Positions 37,479 to 46,459 of a DNA stretch of 64,000 nt are shown piece by piece. Below the pieces are notes generated by a model. The model did no database searches, was not told the origin of the DNA, and saw only the letters and a program-made list of their open reading frames with translations. This stretch comes from Brevundimonas sp. LM2 (GTDB lineage Bacteria; Pseudomonadota; Alphaproteobacteria; Caulobacterales; Caulobacteraceae): positions 3,266,501 through 3,330,500 of the forward strand of contig NZ_CP019508.1 of assembly GCF_002002865.1 (NCBI RefSeq). Reading direction: 5' to 3'. A program made the position numbers and the translations under genes. How positions within the stretch are numbered: the stretch's first letter is position 1; every line of letters starts with the position of its first letter.

Positions 37479-37712
37479 ATTCCGCACACTGCCGGCGAAA
37501 CGCCGATGGAGTATCTGACACGCTGGTGCATGCTTCTCGCAGGTCATCGCCTTGAGTCCTCGCACGAGGCCATTGCGGCCATCGCTGCGTCCCCTTGGCT
37601 TTGCGCGTTCAGCACAGCGTTCAAGCGGGTGACGGGCTGCACGCCCCGACAACACAGTCGGATTGTCCCATTGCAGGTCTCGCCCCTGGCCGAGGATCCA
37701 CAGCTCGCTTGA
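37479..37712 (+). pseudogene. AraC-family regulator C-terminal fragment
   Basis: About 75 codons: GETPMEYLTRWCMLLAGHRL, then SHEAIAAIAASPWL and FSTAFKRVTGCTPRQHSR. This is the double helix-turn-helix end of AraC-type regulators (compare the usual G-x-x-P-M-x-Y-L-x-x-W-R-M and F-S-x-A-F-K-R-x-x-G-x-x-P). Several residues between the helices are lost (PWL-CAFS in place of a longer spacer). No effector domain or start is present, and the upstream frame belongs to the DUF1353 remnant. Confidence 0.65.
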
Positions 37713-37770
37713 GATCACGTCGGCACCGTTTAGGCCGAGTTCCACAATTGCCGGGCACGCACGCGATGGC

Positions 37771-39312
37771 TCAGTCCACAATGCCAAGCGCCCTGTACAT
37801 CGGCACGACGCTGCTCAGAAACCGGTCGGCCATCTCCGCCAGAACGCTCAGATTATCCGCCTGCGTGGTCATCTCCTGACCATTCTTCACCGCGCGCTCA
37901 TTGGTCCTCTGGAAGATCGCCCAGGTTTCGGCGGCCAGCTGATCGGCCGAACGATGCCCGGCCCACCAGGCCCTCAGGAACACCTGGTCCGGGCGGGCGC
38001 AGGGAACGCCGCCTCCCACTACGGGGGCGGCCAGGTGCTTGAGGTAGGGTCCCGTCACCGCGCGCTGAAGGACGTGTTCGTTATAGGCGCGTGATCGCAG
38101 ACGGGCGTCGGGGCCGGGGTTCCGCGCGGGACGAAGGACATCGAGTCCAACGAGAACGGTCAGGGCGGACACGGCGTCCATCCGCTTCAAGGCGGGCAGA
38201 TTGGCCAGGGCGAGGATTTCCGGGAGGGCCTTGGGTTTGTAGCCGTCGGCCGCGAGGGCGTCCGCCAGAGGGGCGTAGACCTCTTCGGGCAGGCTCGCGT
38301 CTCCCAAGGCTCCCGGGACGGTGAAATCGATCCGGTCCCGAACGCAATCGAGCACAAAGGTCTGGCTATCCCAGAACGCTTCCTGTTCAGCGACCGACAT
38401 CCGGATCGCACCTTTGACATACACGTCCGGCCGGAAGCGCTGATTGACGAGATAGTCGCGTATGGATTCGCGGAGCTCGGGGTCCTTGAGACGATCCAGC
38501 AGGGCCACTCCGGCCGGGGTCAGATTGACGTCATTGACCCGATCGAGCAGACGCGCGGACGATACGAATGTCAGCTTGGCCTTCGCCATGTCCGCCGCCA
38601 CATCCGCGAAATAGGGCACATACCAGTCGGCGTTGAGATACTCGTGGGCCAGGTATTGCGCGCTGTGTTTGCTCAGGCCCGCGGCATGGCTGACGGCGGG
38701 TCTGATGTCGGCGAAGAAGAGCGGATTGACCGCGACCACCTCCTCGACGAATGCCAACGCGCGATCGACCTCCCCGCCCCCGCCGGCGTTTCCGCTCAGG
38801 ATCCGGTTGCTTCCAAGGCGCATCAGATGCCTTACCGGGTCAAGCCCGGCCCAACCCGGTTGGGCGTTGTAGCTGACATAGGCGACCCCGCCCGGGCGAA
38901 GTCGGTCCTGAATGAGCTGAAGGAGGACCTGACGATTGGCCTCAGAGATCCAACTCCAGACGCCGTGCGCTACGATCACGTCGAACATCGGCAGGTCCTG
39001 TCGGACCGCGAACCGCGCGAAGGCGTCGTCAAACAGCCGGACCCTGGCACCTGACGCATCGGCGAGGTCCTGCGCATGAGCCACGTGGGCCGGATTGAAA
39101 TCGACCCCCCAGTGTTCGCCCTCCCCGGCGGCGGCGTGAAGGTTGATCGAGACGCCCCGTCCGAAGCCGAGCTCCAGATAGGTCGGCGCTTCGGGTATGC
39201 GGCAGTGAACGCCGGCGGCCCGGCAGACGAACCTCAAATGATCCGGCCCCAACCGGTGATAGTAGCCGGAGGTGTACTCCGACCCGACGTAATAGCCGTC
39301 CGTCCAGTCCAT
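37771..39312 (-). CDS. Class I SAM methyltransferase with regulatory domain (PKMT-like)
   Basis: 513 residues. The N-terminal Rossmann methyltransferase has motif I in TYLELGFGRGVSINLHAA (about residues 44-61), an acidic ribose-binding Asp (GVDFNPAHVAHA), FDVIVAHGVWSWIS and LRPGGVAYVSYNAQPGW. The second half (QYLAHEYLNADWYVPYFADVAADM ... LTFVSSARLLDRVNDVNLT, then winged-helix-like segments to the end) matches the 'methyltransferase regulatory domain' found in rickettsial protein-lysine methyltransferases acting on OmpB. A protein-lysine methyltransferase activity is inferred from architecture; the target is unknown, possibly an outer-membrane or secreted protein. It is monocistronic within the integrated region. 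Confidence 0.85.
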   Translation of the reverse strand: MDWTDGYYVGSEYTSGYYHRLGPDHLRFVCRAAGVHCRIPEAPTYLELGFGRGVSINLHAAAGEGEHWGVDFNPAHVAHAQDLADASGARVRLFDDAFARFAVRQDLPMFDVIVAHGVWSWISEANRQVLLQLIQDRLRPGGVAYVSYNAQPGWAGLDPVRHLMRLGSNRILSGNAGGGGEVDRALAFVEEVVAVNPLFFADIRPAVSHAAGLSKHSAQYLAHEYLNADWYVPYFADVAADMAKAKLTFVSSARLLDRVNDVNLTPAGVALLDRLKDPELRESIRDYLVNQRFRPDVYVKGAIRMSVAEQEAFWDSQTFVLDCVRDRIDFTVPGALGDASLPEEVYAPLADALAADGYKPKALPEILALANLPALKRMDAVSALTVLVGLDVLRPARNPGPDARLRSRAYNEHVLQRAVTGPYLKHLAAPVVGGGVPCARPDQVFLRAWWAGHRSADQLAAETWAIFQRTNERAVKNGQEMTTQADNLSVLAEMADRFLSSVVPMYRALGIVD

Positions 39313-39556
39313 GATGTCGCGTGTCTCAAGCCTCGGGGAGTATCGGATGACGACCGGGCGCCAGAGGACGCGGTGGCCGGAGCGCCGGAGACACGGACGC
39401 CGAGAACGGCTCCCGCCAACAAGTCTCCGTCTGGCGACTTAAAGGTCGGACGCTCGTTTTGTCAAGCGCCGGCTGGGGTCCCGTGCCCGTCGGACGATGG
39501 GATCCAACCCTGCTGCGGGCCGGCTGCTGCGGCGCGGCCCAGACACACCTCAGGGG

Positions 39557-40000
39557 TCAGCGAGGCCGTTCAGTGGCCGCTCGGCGTCCGACACGCCCCA
39601 GGTGCGTGGCTCCGAAGCCTGACCTGTATTTCAGCCCGTAGCCCAGCATGCGGTCCAAGCCGATGTGAGCGATCCAGACGAGGGTCACCGGCAGCAGGAC
39701 GCCCAAGTCGAACAACCAGGCTGTCGCGGCGACGAGGGCGGGGACGAGATAGCTATGTCCCAGGTTATAGGCGATCGCTCCGACGCGCGGCCCTGCGAGA
39801 TACCCGAGCATCACGGCGTCTGGCACGAAAAACAGGATCGCCGCCATCCACCAGCCTTCGCCGGACTGCGAATAGGCGATCGCGGCAGCCGCAAAAACTG
39901 CGCCGCCCTCGCACCTCAGCAGGAGCAGGGGAAGACCGGCTACGCTCCCGGCGGAGTTCAGGTCGGAACGGACGGTCGTCGCCGACGGTTCGATGGGCAT
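39557..40000 (-). CDS. DUF4260 membrane protein
   Basis: 147 residues, four hydrophobic helices: LPLLLLRCEGGAVFAAAAIAY, WMAAILFFVPDAVMLGYLAG, IAYNLGHSYLVPALVAATAW and LLPVTLVWIAHIGLDRMLGYGLKY. The conserved R-x-E-G, D-x-x-M-x-G-Y, N-x-x-H-S and H-x-x-x-D-R-x-L-G-Y-G-L-K residues are those I associate with DUF4260. Its biochemical function is unknown. The start at 40000 has a GGAG 5 nt upstream. It is on the same strand as the b561 gene and may belong to the transcription unit starting at the TetR-controlled promoter near 41083. Confidence 0.82.
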   Translation of the reverse strand: MPIEPSATTVRSDLNSAGSVAGLPLLLLRCEGGAVFAAAAIAYSQSGEGWWMAAILFFVPDAVMLGYLAGPRVGAIAYNLGHSYLVPALVAATAWLFDLGVLLPVTLVWIAHIGLDRMLGYGLKYRSGFGATHLGRVGRRAATERPR

Positions 40001-40059
40001 GGGGTCTCCGCCTTCCTTGGGCGCTGCAGAGCCGTCCGGCTGCGTCGCCGAAGCGAAAG

Positions 40060-40298
40060 CTCCGCGGGCGGCAGGACATCCGGATCGAATTGGTCGGTCC
40101 ATTGAAGGATGCGCCCGTCGCGAAGGCCGCAGACGGCGATGCGGGTGGGAACCGTCCGCCCGCGTCGCCGTCCAGAAGCGGTCCGGGCCGGTTGGCTCCG
40201 ACGGCATCCAGAGCCGCTGTGAGGACCCGGATCAGATTGTCGCCGGCGCCTCCAGAGCGTTGGGACCGGTGCGCGTCGAGCTCGGGGTCGCCGGTCAT
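40060..40298 (-). pseudogene. NTF2/SnoaL-like (epoxide-hydrolase-like) remnant
   Basis: One frame carries DNLIRVLTAALDAVGANRPG and the adjacent frame carries GLRDGRILQWTDQFDP, a typical end of nuclear-transport-factor-2/limonene-epoxide-hydrolase-like proteins (G-x-I-x-x-W-x-D-x-F-D). The two parts are in different frames, so a frameshifted, shortened gene is likely. The region lies between cytochrome b561 and DUF4260. The assignment rests on a short motif. Confidence 0.35.
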
Positions 40299-40310
40299 GA
40301 TCCGATGCGA

Positions 40311-40856
40311 TCACACCGGCCGCATACGGCCGAGCAGGCCGTCCTTGTCCCAGAACTGATGTTTGAGCGCTGCGAGAACGTGCACGACCACCAGGGCCTT
40401 GGTCAGAATGGTCAGGCTTGTGTGCACATTCCCTGTCAGATCGCCGAGGTTCGGTAGAAAGGCGACTGGAAACAGACCGAAGACCCGCACCTGATCGACG
40501 TCCAGTCGGTCGATCCCGTAGGGCACGATCGCAAGCAGACCCGTCACCGGAAGGGCGATGAGGAAGACGTAGAAGGTCGAATGCGTCGCTTTCGCCGCCC
40601 AGGCCTCCCAGGGCCGCATCGTGCGAGGCAGCTTCGGGGGCGGATTTCCCATTCGCCACAATAACCGGGCAATGCCGAGAAGCAGGATCAGAACCCCGAT
40701 GGTGGCGTGCGTCGAGGGCTGCCAGCCGGCGAGCGACGCGCCCTCGGGGCGACGGATGTAATCCTCCCCCCACAGCAACATGAAGATCATCAGGAGCGCA
40801 GTGATCCAGTGCAGCCAGATGGCGGGGCGGGTGAAGCGGTCCTGGGGCGGGGTCAT
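40311..40856 (-). CDS. Cytochrome b561
   Basis: 181 residues, four membrane helices. FTRPAIWLHWITALLMIFMLLWG places a haem-ligand His in helix 1, HATIGVLILLLGIARLLWR a second in helix 2, ATHSTFYVFLIALPVTGLLAI a third, and VHTSLTILTKALVVVHVLAALKHQF the fourth set. This is the bacterial b561 pattern with di-haem ligation. It moves electrons between the quinone pool and periplasmic acceptors or superoxide; partner unknown. The start at 40856 gives the usual short N-terminus. A leader of about 220 nt separates it from the operator-bearing promoter at 41083-41111. Confidence 0.88.
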   Translation of the reverse strand: MTPPQDRFTRPAIWLHWITALLMIFMLLWGEDYIRRPEGASLAGWQPSTHATIGVLILLLGIARLLWRMGNPPPKLPRTMRPWEAWAAKATHSTFYVFLIALPVTGLLAIVPYGIDRLDVDQVRVFGLFPVAFLPNLGDLTGNVHTSLTILTKALVVVHVLAALKHQFWDKDGLLGRMRPV

Positions 40857-41082
40857 TCGGGTCTCTCGTCTGAAGGGGCGGGCGCGGTTCGTGACGCTGG
40901 CGTGGGCAGGGGCGAGGCTGGACCGTCTGGCCTGGCGTGGATTGGTCGTCCGCCACGCCGTGGTTGCGCGAACCGGGCCGGACAGCCCGTCAGTGCGCGC
41001 GGACCTGCTGGACCTGCACATCCCTCTCGGACCGAAAGCCGGGCACGGCGGGTGGACGGTCCGCGCGTCTTCACCTGGAGAC

Positions 41083-41111
41083 ATCTAAGTCTTCACTTGG
41101 AGAGAAGTCAA
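41083..41111 (-). promoter_or_regulatory. Promoter with TetR operator in the spacer (site A)
   Basis: On the minus strand: -35 TTGACT (41106-41111), 17-bp spacer, -10 TTAGAT (41083-41088). The spacer holds ACTTG-GAGA-GAAGT (41095-41108, one mismatch from a perfect dyad). The same layout recurs at 49092-49120. It directs transcription toward cytochrome b561 and DUF4260, and lies just 3' of the tetR gene. Confidence 0.7.
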
Positions 41112-41132
41112 CCGGCCAGCGGCTGGCGAGAC

Positions 41133-41822
41133 CTATTGGCCGGGTTCGACCGCGGCCGCAGCCTTTGCGATATCCGTCGGAGCGGGCTCGAGCATCCCGC
41201 AGACGCTGTTGATCACCGCCGAAAGTCGGGCGACCTGCTCCGGTGACTCCAGACCCATTCCGCCGAATCCCATATGCGGGCGGCGTGAACGGATCGCGAG
41301 GTAGTGGATGGCGGCGGAGAGCACGAGCAGCAGGTCCTGACCATCGACCCCGTCACGCGTCTGCCCCAGATCGGCGAAGTAGAGACGCGCGATCTCGGCG
41401 GTGGAGTCCTGCCGCCGCTCCATCATGCGCCGGGTCAGCTCATTGCTTTGCCGCGTTTCGGCGGACATGAGTTCGGTCATCATGGGCCGCGCCTTGATGG
41501 CGACCGCCAGATTGATGAGGATTCGGGCGCACCGCTCGGAGAGCGGCAGGTGTTCGATGGCCCCGTTGTCGGTCAGTTCCTCGACGGTCGGCCAGAACTC
41601 GGAAGAATCCGCATAGGCCTGAAACAACCCGTCCAGACTGCCGAAGTAGCGATTGATGAGCATGTGATCCACGCCCGCCCGTCTCGCGACCGTACGCGTT
41701 CCCAGCGCTTCGAATCCGTCGTCGGAGATCACCTGCCCGACGGCGGCGACGAGCCTGGCCTCTGTGGCAGCCCGATCGCGGGTCTGTCGAACGCGAGGCT
41801 GGATCTTGGAAAGGGGGGACAT
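41133..41822 (-). CDS. TetR-family transcriptional regulator
   Basis: 229 residues. The N-terminal helix-turn-helix (TEARLVAAVGQVISDDGFEALGTRTVARRAGVDHMLINRYFGSLDGLFQAY) is classical TetR; the rest is a helical ligand domain (RPMMTELMSAETRQSNELTRRMMERR). The start at 41822 is chosen over 41849, since neither has a strong ribosome site but the later one leaves a normal N-terminus. It is the last gene of the efflux operon and sits beside operator site A, so a repressor of both promoters A and B with self-control through the operon is the simplest reading. The ligand is unknown. Confidence 0.88.
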   Translation of the reverse strand: MSPLSKIQPRVRQTRDRAATEARLVAAVGQVISDDGFEALGTRTVARRAGVDHMLINRYFGSLDGLFQAYADSSEFWPTVEELTDNGAIEHLPLSERCARILINLAVAIKARPMMTELMSAETRQSNELTRRMMERRQDSTAEIARLYFADLGQTRDGVDGQDLLLVLSAAIHYLAIRSRRPHMGFGGMGLESPEQVARLSAVINSVCGMLEPAPTDIAKAAAAVEPGQ

Positions 41823-41990
41823 GGGTTCTTCTGTTCGGCTCGTCAGCACATTAGGCCGGGATGGCCCCCGACGCCAAACCGCTCCGCAATCGGGCGGTCG
41901 ACGATCGGACGATTCCCGCGCCCGGCGATCGCCGACCGTTGGAACGGACAGCGATCACCGGCGCGGAAGTTCGCAGGATTCGGACTCGGC

Positions 41991-42812
41991 TCAGAACGCC
42001 CGGAAGATCGCGAAGCCCACCTGCATCTGGTTCTCCGATCCCTGCTCTGTCACGATCGGCGTGTCGGCGGCATCGCCCAGAAGGCGGTCATAGGAGGCGA
42101 ACAGGGCCATCCCCCAACGTTCGTTCAGCTGGTAACGCAGATTCGCCGAAAGTCCCGCGCTTTCCAGGCCGGCTTCCGCCTGAAATGGCGTCAGACCGGA
42201 TGCGACGGCACCGGCGGCGTCCACGCCGAAATAGGTCTGCATGTAGCTATCGTCGGCCCAGACGATGTTGGCGCCGACGCTGTAGCTCAGCCGTTCGGTG
42301 ATCGGCGCCGAGTAGCTGGTGTCCAGCCCGACCGAATAGCCTTCGTGCGCATCGCCGAGATCCGCCATGAATTTGACCCCTGCAGCGATCGTCCCGCCGC
42401 CGACCTCCCAGTTCATCTTCGCGAAGGCCCCGCCCTCGAGCGCGCCGTCGATGGTCGGCAGGAGGCGGACGATCTCGTTGCTGATATCGTCGTCCCGACC
42501 GGATCGGTACCCGATCACGGGTCCTGCCTCGAACCGGCCGTTCGGGACCAGATCCAGTTCGAAATCGGCTCCCTGCATCGACAGGGTGGTGCCGCCGAGC
42601 CCGTACCGGAAGCCGACGAACGGGCGAGGCTGGAACTCGTAGTCATCGGAGCCGCGGAACTCGGGTCGATACAACCCGGCGACGCCGAGGATGGGGTGGA
42701 AGCCTTGTTCGGGCCGATCCGCTTCGGGGCGGTCCTGGGCGAATACGGGATGAGCGATCAGCAGGGCGCCGAGCGCGACGGACGCGCCGAGGGAGGAGAT
42801 GGAAGAACGCAT
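41991..42812 (-). CDS. MipA/OmpV-family outer-membrane protein
   Basis: 273 residues. A signal peptide (SSISSLGASVALGALLIAHPVFA, cut before QDRP) precedes a beta-barrel body starting LGVAGLYRPEFRGSDDYEFQPRPFVGFRYG, the family's characteristic beginning, and ending VGFAIFRAF with a terminal Phe. Members serve as scaffold or small pore proteins in the outer membrane. It follows the RND/DoxX genes after an 81-bp gap and precedes tetR, so it is probably part of the same regulon. Confidence 0.85.
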   Translation of the reverse strand: MRSSISSLGASVALGALLIAHPVFAQDRPEADRPEQGFHPILGVAGLYRPEFRGSDDYEFQPRPFVGFRYGLGGTTLSMQGADFELDLVPNGRFEAGPVIGYRSGRDDDISNEIVRLLPTIDGALEGGAFAKMNWEVGGGTIAAGVKFMADLGDAHEGYSVGLDTSYSAPITERLSYSVGANIVWADDSYMQTYFGVDAAGAVASGLTPFQAEAGLESAGLSANLRYQLNERWGMALFASYDRLLGDAADTPIVTEQGSENQMQVGFAIFRAF

Positions 42813-42893
42813 GGTCAGGTCTCTTTCGTGGTCTGGAGGGGAGGCGGGAAATTTGAACGGACGCCGGTTGGAGGCTGTGGCGGTGAGGCAATG

Positions 42894-43370
42894 TCAGCGG
42901 GGCAGAGCCGCATCTGGACGCACGGCGGGCGGCGGATGGGCCTGACGGCCGACGATCACGCCGATCCCGAGCGCCATGAGGATGAGGTTCGTGACGACGT
43001 GTCCGGGCTGAAGGGAAGCCCCGTGGATCAGGGCCATCACCGCAGCCGAAACCGTGATCGCCAAAGCGGAGCCGAACATCGCGGGTCGGCCGAACCGCCA
43101 CGACAGAAGGGGGCTGAGCAGGAGGACGGCCAGCAACAGCTCCGCCCACCCGACCACGGTCACGAGGACCGGCGGCGCGTAGGTGGGCCAGGACAGAAGC
43201 GCGATCAGAAGTTCACGAGGTTCCGTCAGCTTGGCGTAGCCGGCCGCGACGTAGAACATCGCCAGCCAGCCCTGGAGGGTCCAGAGCAGCGGATTGGCCC
43301 AGACGCTGCGAAGGCGAGATGTCTTCGCCTCGTAGCGCCCGACGGACGCGTCGTGGTCTGCGGAGGTCAT
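42894..43370 (-). CDS. DoxX-family membrane protein
   Basis: 158 residues, four hydrophobic helices: LWTLQGWLAMFYVAAGYAKL, VLVTVVGWAELLLAVLLLSPLL, AMFGSALAITVSAAVMALIHG and VVTNLILMALGIGVIVGRQ. DoxX-like proteins are small inner-membrane proteins sometimes tied to thiosulfate or redox stress. The start overlaps the RND permease stop by 4 nt. A paralogue with the same LQGWLAMFY motif occurs at 59524-59994. Confidence 0.85.
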   Translation of the reverse strand: MTSADHDASVGRYEAKTSRLRSVWANPLLWTLQGWLAMFYVAAGYAKLTEPRELLIALLSWPTYAPPVLVTVVGWAELLLAVLLLSPLLSWRFGRPAMFGSALAITVSAAVMALIHGASLQPGHVVTNLILMALGIGVIVGRQAHPPPAVRPDAALPR

Positions 43371-46300
43371 GGCGCGGTCTCTCCTGGCTTGGGATCAGGG
43401 GCGTGGCGGGTTCGAATGACCGGTGCTCGGAACAGCCGCGCCAGCCGGCGTTCGACACCGGCGGTGACGCTGAACACGACGGGCACCACCAGCAGGCTCA
43501 GGAGGGTCGAGGTGACGAGCCCTCCGATCACGGCGGTGGCCATGGGCTGCCGGAAACTAGCGTCAGCGCCGAGACCTATGGCGACGGGCAGCATGCCCGC
43601 GATCATCGCCACGCTCGTCATGATGATCGGCCTGGCCCGTTTGTGGCAGGCGTCGACCAGGGCGTCGACCATGGGGAGCTCGCGCTCGCGCATGCTCACA
43701 ACGGCGTATTCGACCAGAAGGATCGAGTTCTTGGTGACGATCCCCGTCAGCATGACGAGACCGATCATGGCCGGGACATCCAGTTCGCTGCCTGCCACCA
43801 ACAGGGCGACGAAGGCGCCGCCCATGGCCAGGGGAATGGCCGACAGAATGGTCAGGGGTTGGAGGACATCCCTGAACAGCAGGATGAGAATGCAGAACAT
43901 GCACAGAATGCCGGTCACGATCGCGACGATGAAGCCGGACGCGAGTTCGCCGGCGATTTCACCGTCTCCGGACTGGATCAGGTGGACACTGGTGGGCAGG
44001 CCGACTGCGGCCGGAAGCGCCATGGCCTGACTGGTGGCGCGACCCAGGGGGGTCCCCCCGAGATCGGCGTTCAGGGTCATCTGGCGCTGACGGTCATAGC
44101 GATCGATCTGGGCGGGACCGTTTTCGAGCGAGAGGGTGGCGATGTCGCCAAGGGGCGTCGATCCGCCGCTCGAAGGCACCCGCAGACGCGCCAGGGCGTC
44201 GGGATCGCTCCGGTCGACGTCGGTCATCCGAACACGGATCGGTATCTGGCGATTGTCGAGATTGAGCTTGGCCAGTGCGCGATCGAAGTCGCCGCTGGTC
44301 GCTATCCGGACGGTCTCGCCAATGGCGGCCGTCGAGACGCCGCGTTCTGCGGCGCGCGCGAGGTCGGGCCGGACGACGACCTCGGGCCGCTCCAGGCTCG
44401 CCGTGGAGGCGACGTTGGACAGTCCGGGGACGGTGCGCAGGTCGTGTTCGAAGGCGCGGGCGGCGGCGGTCAGCGCCTGGGCGTCGTCACTGGCCAGGAT
44501 CAGGGACAGGGCTGCGCCGGGCCCTCCACCGACGGTGAACCGTGCGCCCGGTACGGCCGTGACCGCAGTCCGCACTGCGGTTTCGATCTCAGCCTGGGCC
44601 GGCCGCTCGCCCCTGGGTCTGAGTTTGAGCGTCACCGTGGCGCGCCGGACTTCGGCCGCCGAGGGGCCGTCTCCTCCACCCTGGGCCGTGCCGATGGCCG
44701 TGAAGGTGGAGGCGACGCCATCCAGACCGGACAGGCTGCGTCGCACCGCTTCGGCCACGGCCCGCGTCTCTTCAAAAGCGCTGCCAGGCGGCAGTTCGAT
44801 GTTGACGGAGGTGGAGCCACGGTCGGCGGGCGGTATCAGCCCGGTCGGGATCAGGGGGACCAGGGCGACCGAGCCGATGAACAGGGCCAAGGCGGCGGCG
44901 AGGGTCGCGCCGCGATGGGCGAGGCACCAGCGGACGGCGGCGAGGTAGCGGCGCATCACCGCGCCGTCCCGCTCGGTCCGGGACCGGCTCGCTCCGAGGA
45001 GGTAGGCCGCCATCAAGGGGGTGAGCAGTCGTGCGACGAGAAGCGAGGCCATCACGGCGATGACCGCGGTCCAGCCGAACTGCCGGAAGAAGAGGCCGGG
45101 GATCCCCGACATCAGGGCGGTCGGCACGAAGACGACGACAAGCGTGAGCGTGGTGGCCATCACGGCCAGGGCGATCTCGGTCACCGCGTCGCCGGCCGCC
45201 TGCACTGCCGGCTTTCCCATGCGACGATGGCGTTCGATGTTCTCGATCTCGACGACGGCGTCGTCGACCAGAATGCCCACGATCACCGCCAAGGCGAGCA
45301 GGGTCACGGTGTTGAGAGAGAAGCCGAACCAGTCCATGACCGCGAAGGTCGGCAGAATGGACAACGGCAGCGCGGCTGCCGCGATCAGGGTCGCGCGCCA
45401 GTCACGCAGGAAGAGGAAGACCACCAGGACCGCGAGCAGCGCGCCCTCGATGAGCATCTGCATCGAGCCGTGATATTGCTCGAGGGTGTAGTCCACCGAA
45501 CTGTCGATCGGCGTCACCGACAGGCGAGGGTCTTCGGCCTGCAAGGCGGCGAGAGCCTCGGCCACGCCCTGGGCGACGCGGGTTTCGTCCGCGCCCTTGG
45601 CGCGGAAGATGTTGAACCCGACGACCGGCGTGCCGTCGAGCATCGCGGCCTGGGTTCGGTCGCCGATCGTGTCACGGATTTCGGCCACCTGGTCGAGCCG
45701 CAGACTCCGGCCGTCCGCAAGGACGATCGGCATCCGCGCCAGGTCCGAAGCCTGTGCCGCGGTCGCGACCGTACGGATCGCCTGTTCGCCGCCGCCCACC
45801 TGCGTGCGCCCTCCGGAGGATTCCTGCTGGGTGTCGCGAAGCGCGCGGGAGACCTCTGCGGCCGTGGCGTTCACGCCGGCGAGCCGGACGGGATCGACCT
45901 CGACGCGGATTTCCCGCTGGACGCCACCGACGCGCTCGAATTGCCCAACCCCGGGGACGGCGAGGATCGCCTTGGCCACCTCGTCATCGACGAGCCAGGA
46001 CAGGGCCTCCTCATCCAGGCCGGCGGCGGCGACCGAATAGGTCAGGATGGGGCCGCCGGCGATGGTGACCGCTGTCACGATCGGCGGCTGCAAATCTTGC
46101 GGGAGATCCGTTCGGACCCGGTCCACCGCGTCCTTCGTCTCCGCAAGAGCCTCTGACAAGGGCTTTTCGAGCGCGAACTGCGCCATGATCTGGACCCGTC
46201 CATCGGTGATCGAGGTCCGGATGTGCTCGAGGCCGGCCAGGGTCGCGATAGAGTTTTCCACCCGACGCGCCACCTCGGTTTCCAGCTGGGAGGGCGCGGC

Positions 46301-46459
46301 CCCCGGTTGCGACAGGCTGACGGTGACCGACGGCAGGTCGAGATCCGGCAGGTTCTGGATGGAGAGCTGGGTGAAACCGCGCCAGCCCGCCAAGGCCAGC
46401 AGGACAAACAGCAGGATGACGGGAACGGGGTTGCGGATCGACCAGGTCGCGAGGTTCAT
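43367..46459 (-). CDS. RND efflux permease (HAE1 type)
   Basis: 1030 residues, 12 membrane helices and two large periplasmic loops. The N-terminus NLATWSIRNPVPVILLFVLL is family-typical. The proton-relay Asp pair is in VIVGILVDDAVVEIENIERH (TM4, around residue 400), and the second half has GIVTKNSILLVEYAVVSMRERE and ARPIIMTSVAMIAGMLPVAIG. It extrudes drugs or other amphiphiles from periplasm or inner membrane with the adaptor and outer-membrane factor encoded just upstream. Four-base overlaps join it to both neighbours. The substrate cannot be read from sequence. Confidence 0.95.
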   Translation of the reverse strand: MNLATWSIRNPVPVILLFVLLALAGWRGFTQLSIQNLPDLDLPSVTVSLSQPGAAPSQLETEVARRVENSIATLAGLEHIRTSITDGRVQIMAQFALEKPLSEALAETKDAVDRVRTDLPQDLQPPIVTAVTIAGGPILTYSVAAAGLDEEALSWLVDDEVAKAILAVPGVGQFERVGGVQREIRVEVDPVRLAGVNATAAEVSRALRDTQQESSGGRTQVGGGEQAIRTVATAAQASDLARMPIVLADGRSLRLDQVAEIRDTIGDRTQAAMLDGTPVVGFNIFRAKGADETRVAQGVAEALAALQAEDPRLSVTPIDSSVDYTLEQYHGSMQMLIEGALLAVLVVFLFLRDWRATLIAAAALPLSILPTFAVMDWFGFSLNTVTLLALAVIVGILVDDAVVEIENIERHRRMGKPAVQAAGDAVTEIALAVMATTLTLVVVFVPTALMSGIPGLFFRQFGWTAVIAVMASLLVARLLTPLMAAYLLGASRSRTERDGAVMRRYLAAVRWCLAHRGATLAAALALFIGSVALVPLIPTGLIPPADRGSTSVNIELPPGSAFEETRAVAEAVRRSLSGLDGVASTFTAIGTAQGGGDGPSAAEVRRATVTLKLRPRGERPAQAEIETAVRTAVTAVPGARFTVGGGPGAALSLILASDDAQALTAAARAFEHDLRTVPGLSNVASTASLERPEVVVRPDLARAAERGVSTAAIGETVRIATSGDFDRALAKLNLDNRQIPIRVRMTDVDRSDPDALARLRVPSSGGSTPLGDIATLSLENGPAQIDRYDRQRQMTLNADLGGTPLGRATSQAMALPAAVGLPTSVHLIQSGDGEIAGELASGFIVAIVTGILCMFCILILLFRDVLQPLTILSAIPLAMGGAFVALLVAGSELDVPAMIGLVMLTGIVTKNSILLVEYAVVSMRERELPMVDALVDACHKRARPIIMTSVAMIAGMLPVAIGLGADASFRQPMATAVIGGLVTSTLLSLLVVPVVFSVTAGVERRLARLFRAPVIRTRHAPDPKPGETAP

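Noticed and set aside
40311..41084. Longer start for cytochrome b561
   Set aside because: The added residues are Arg/Pro-rich, unlike the family, and would reach into the operator-bearing promoter.
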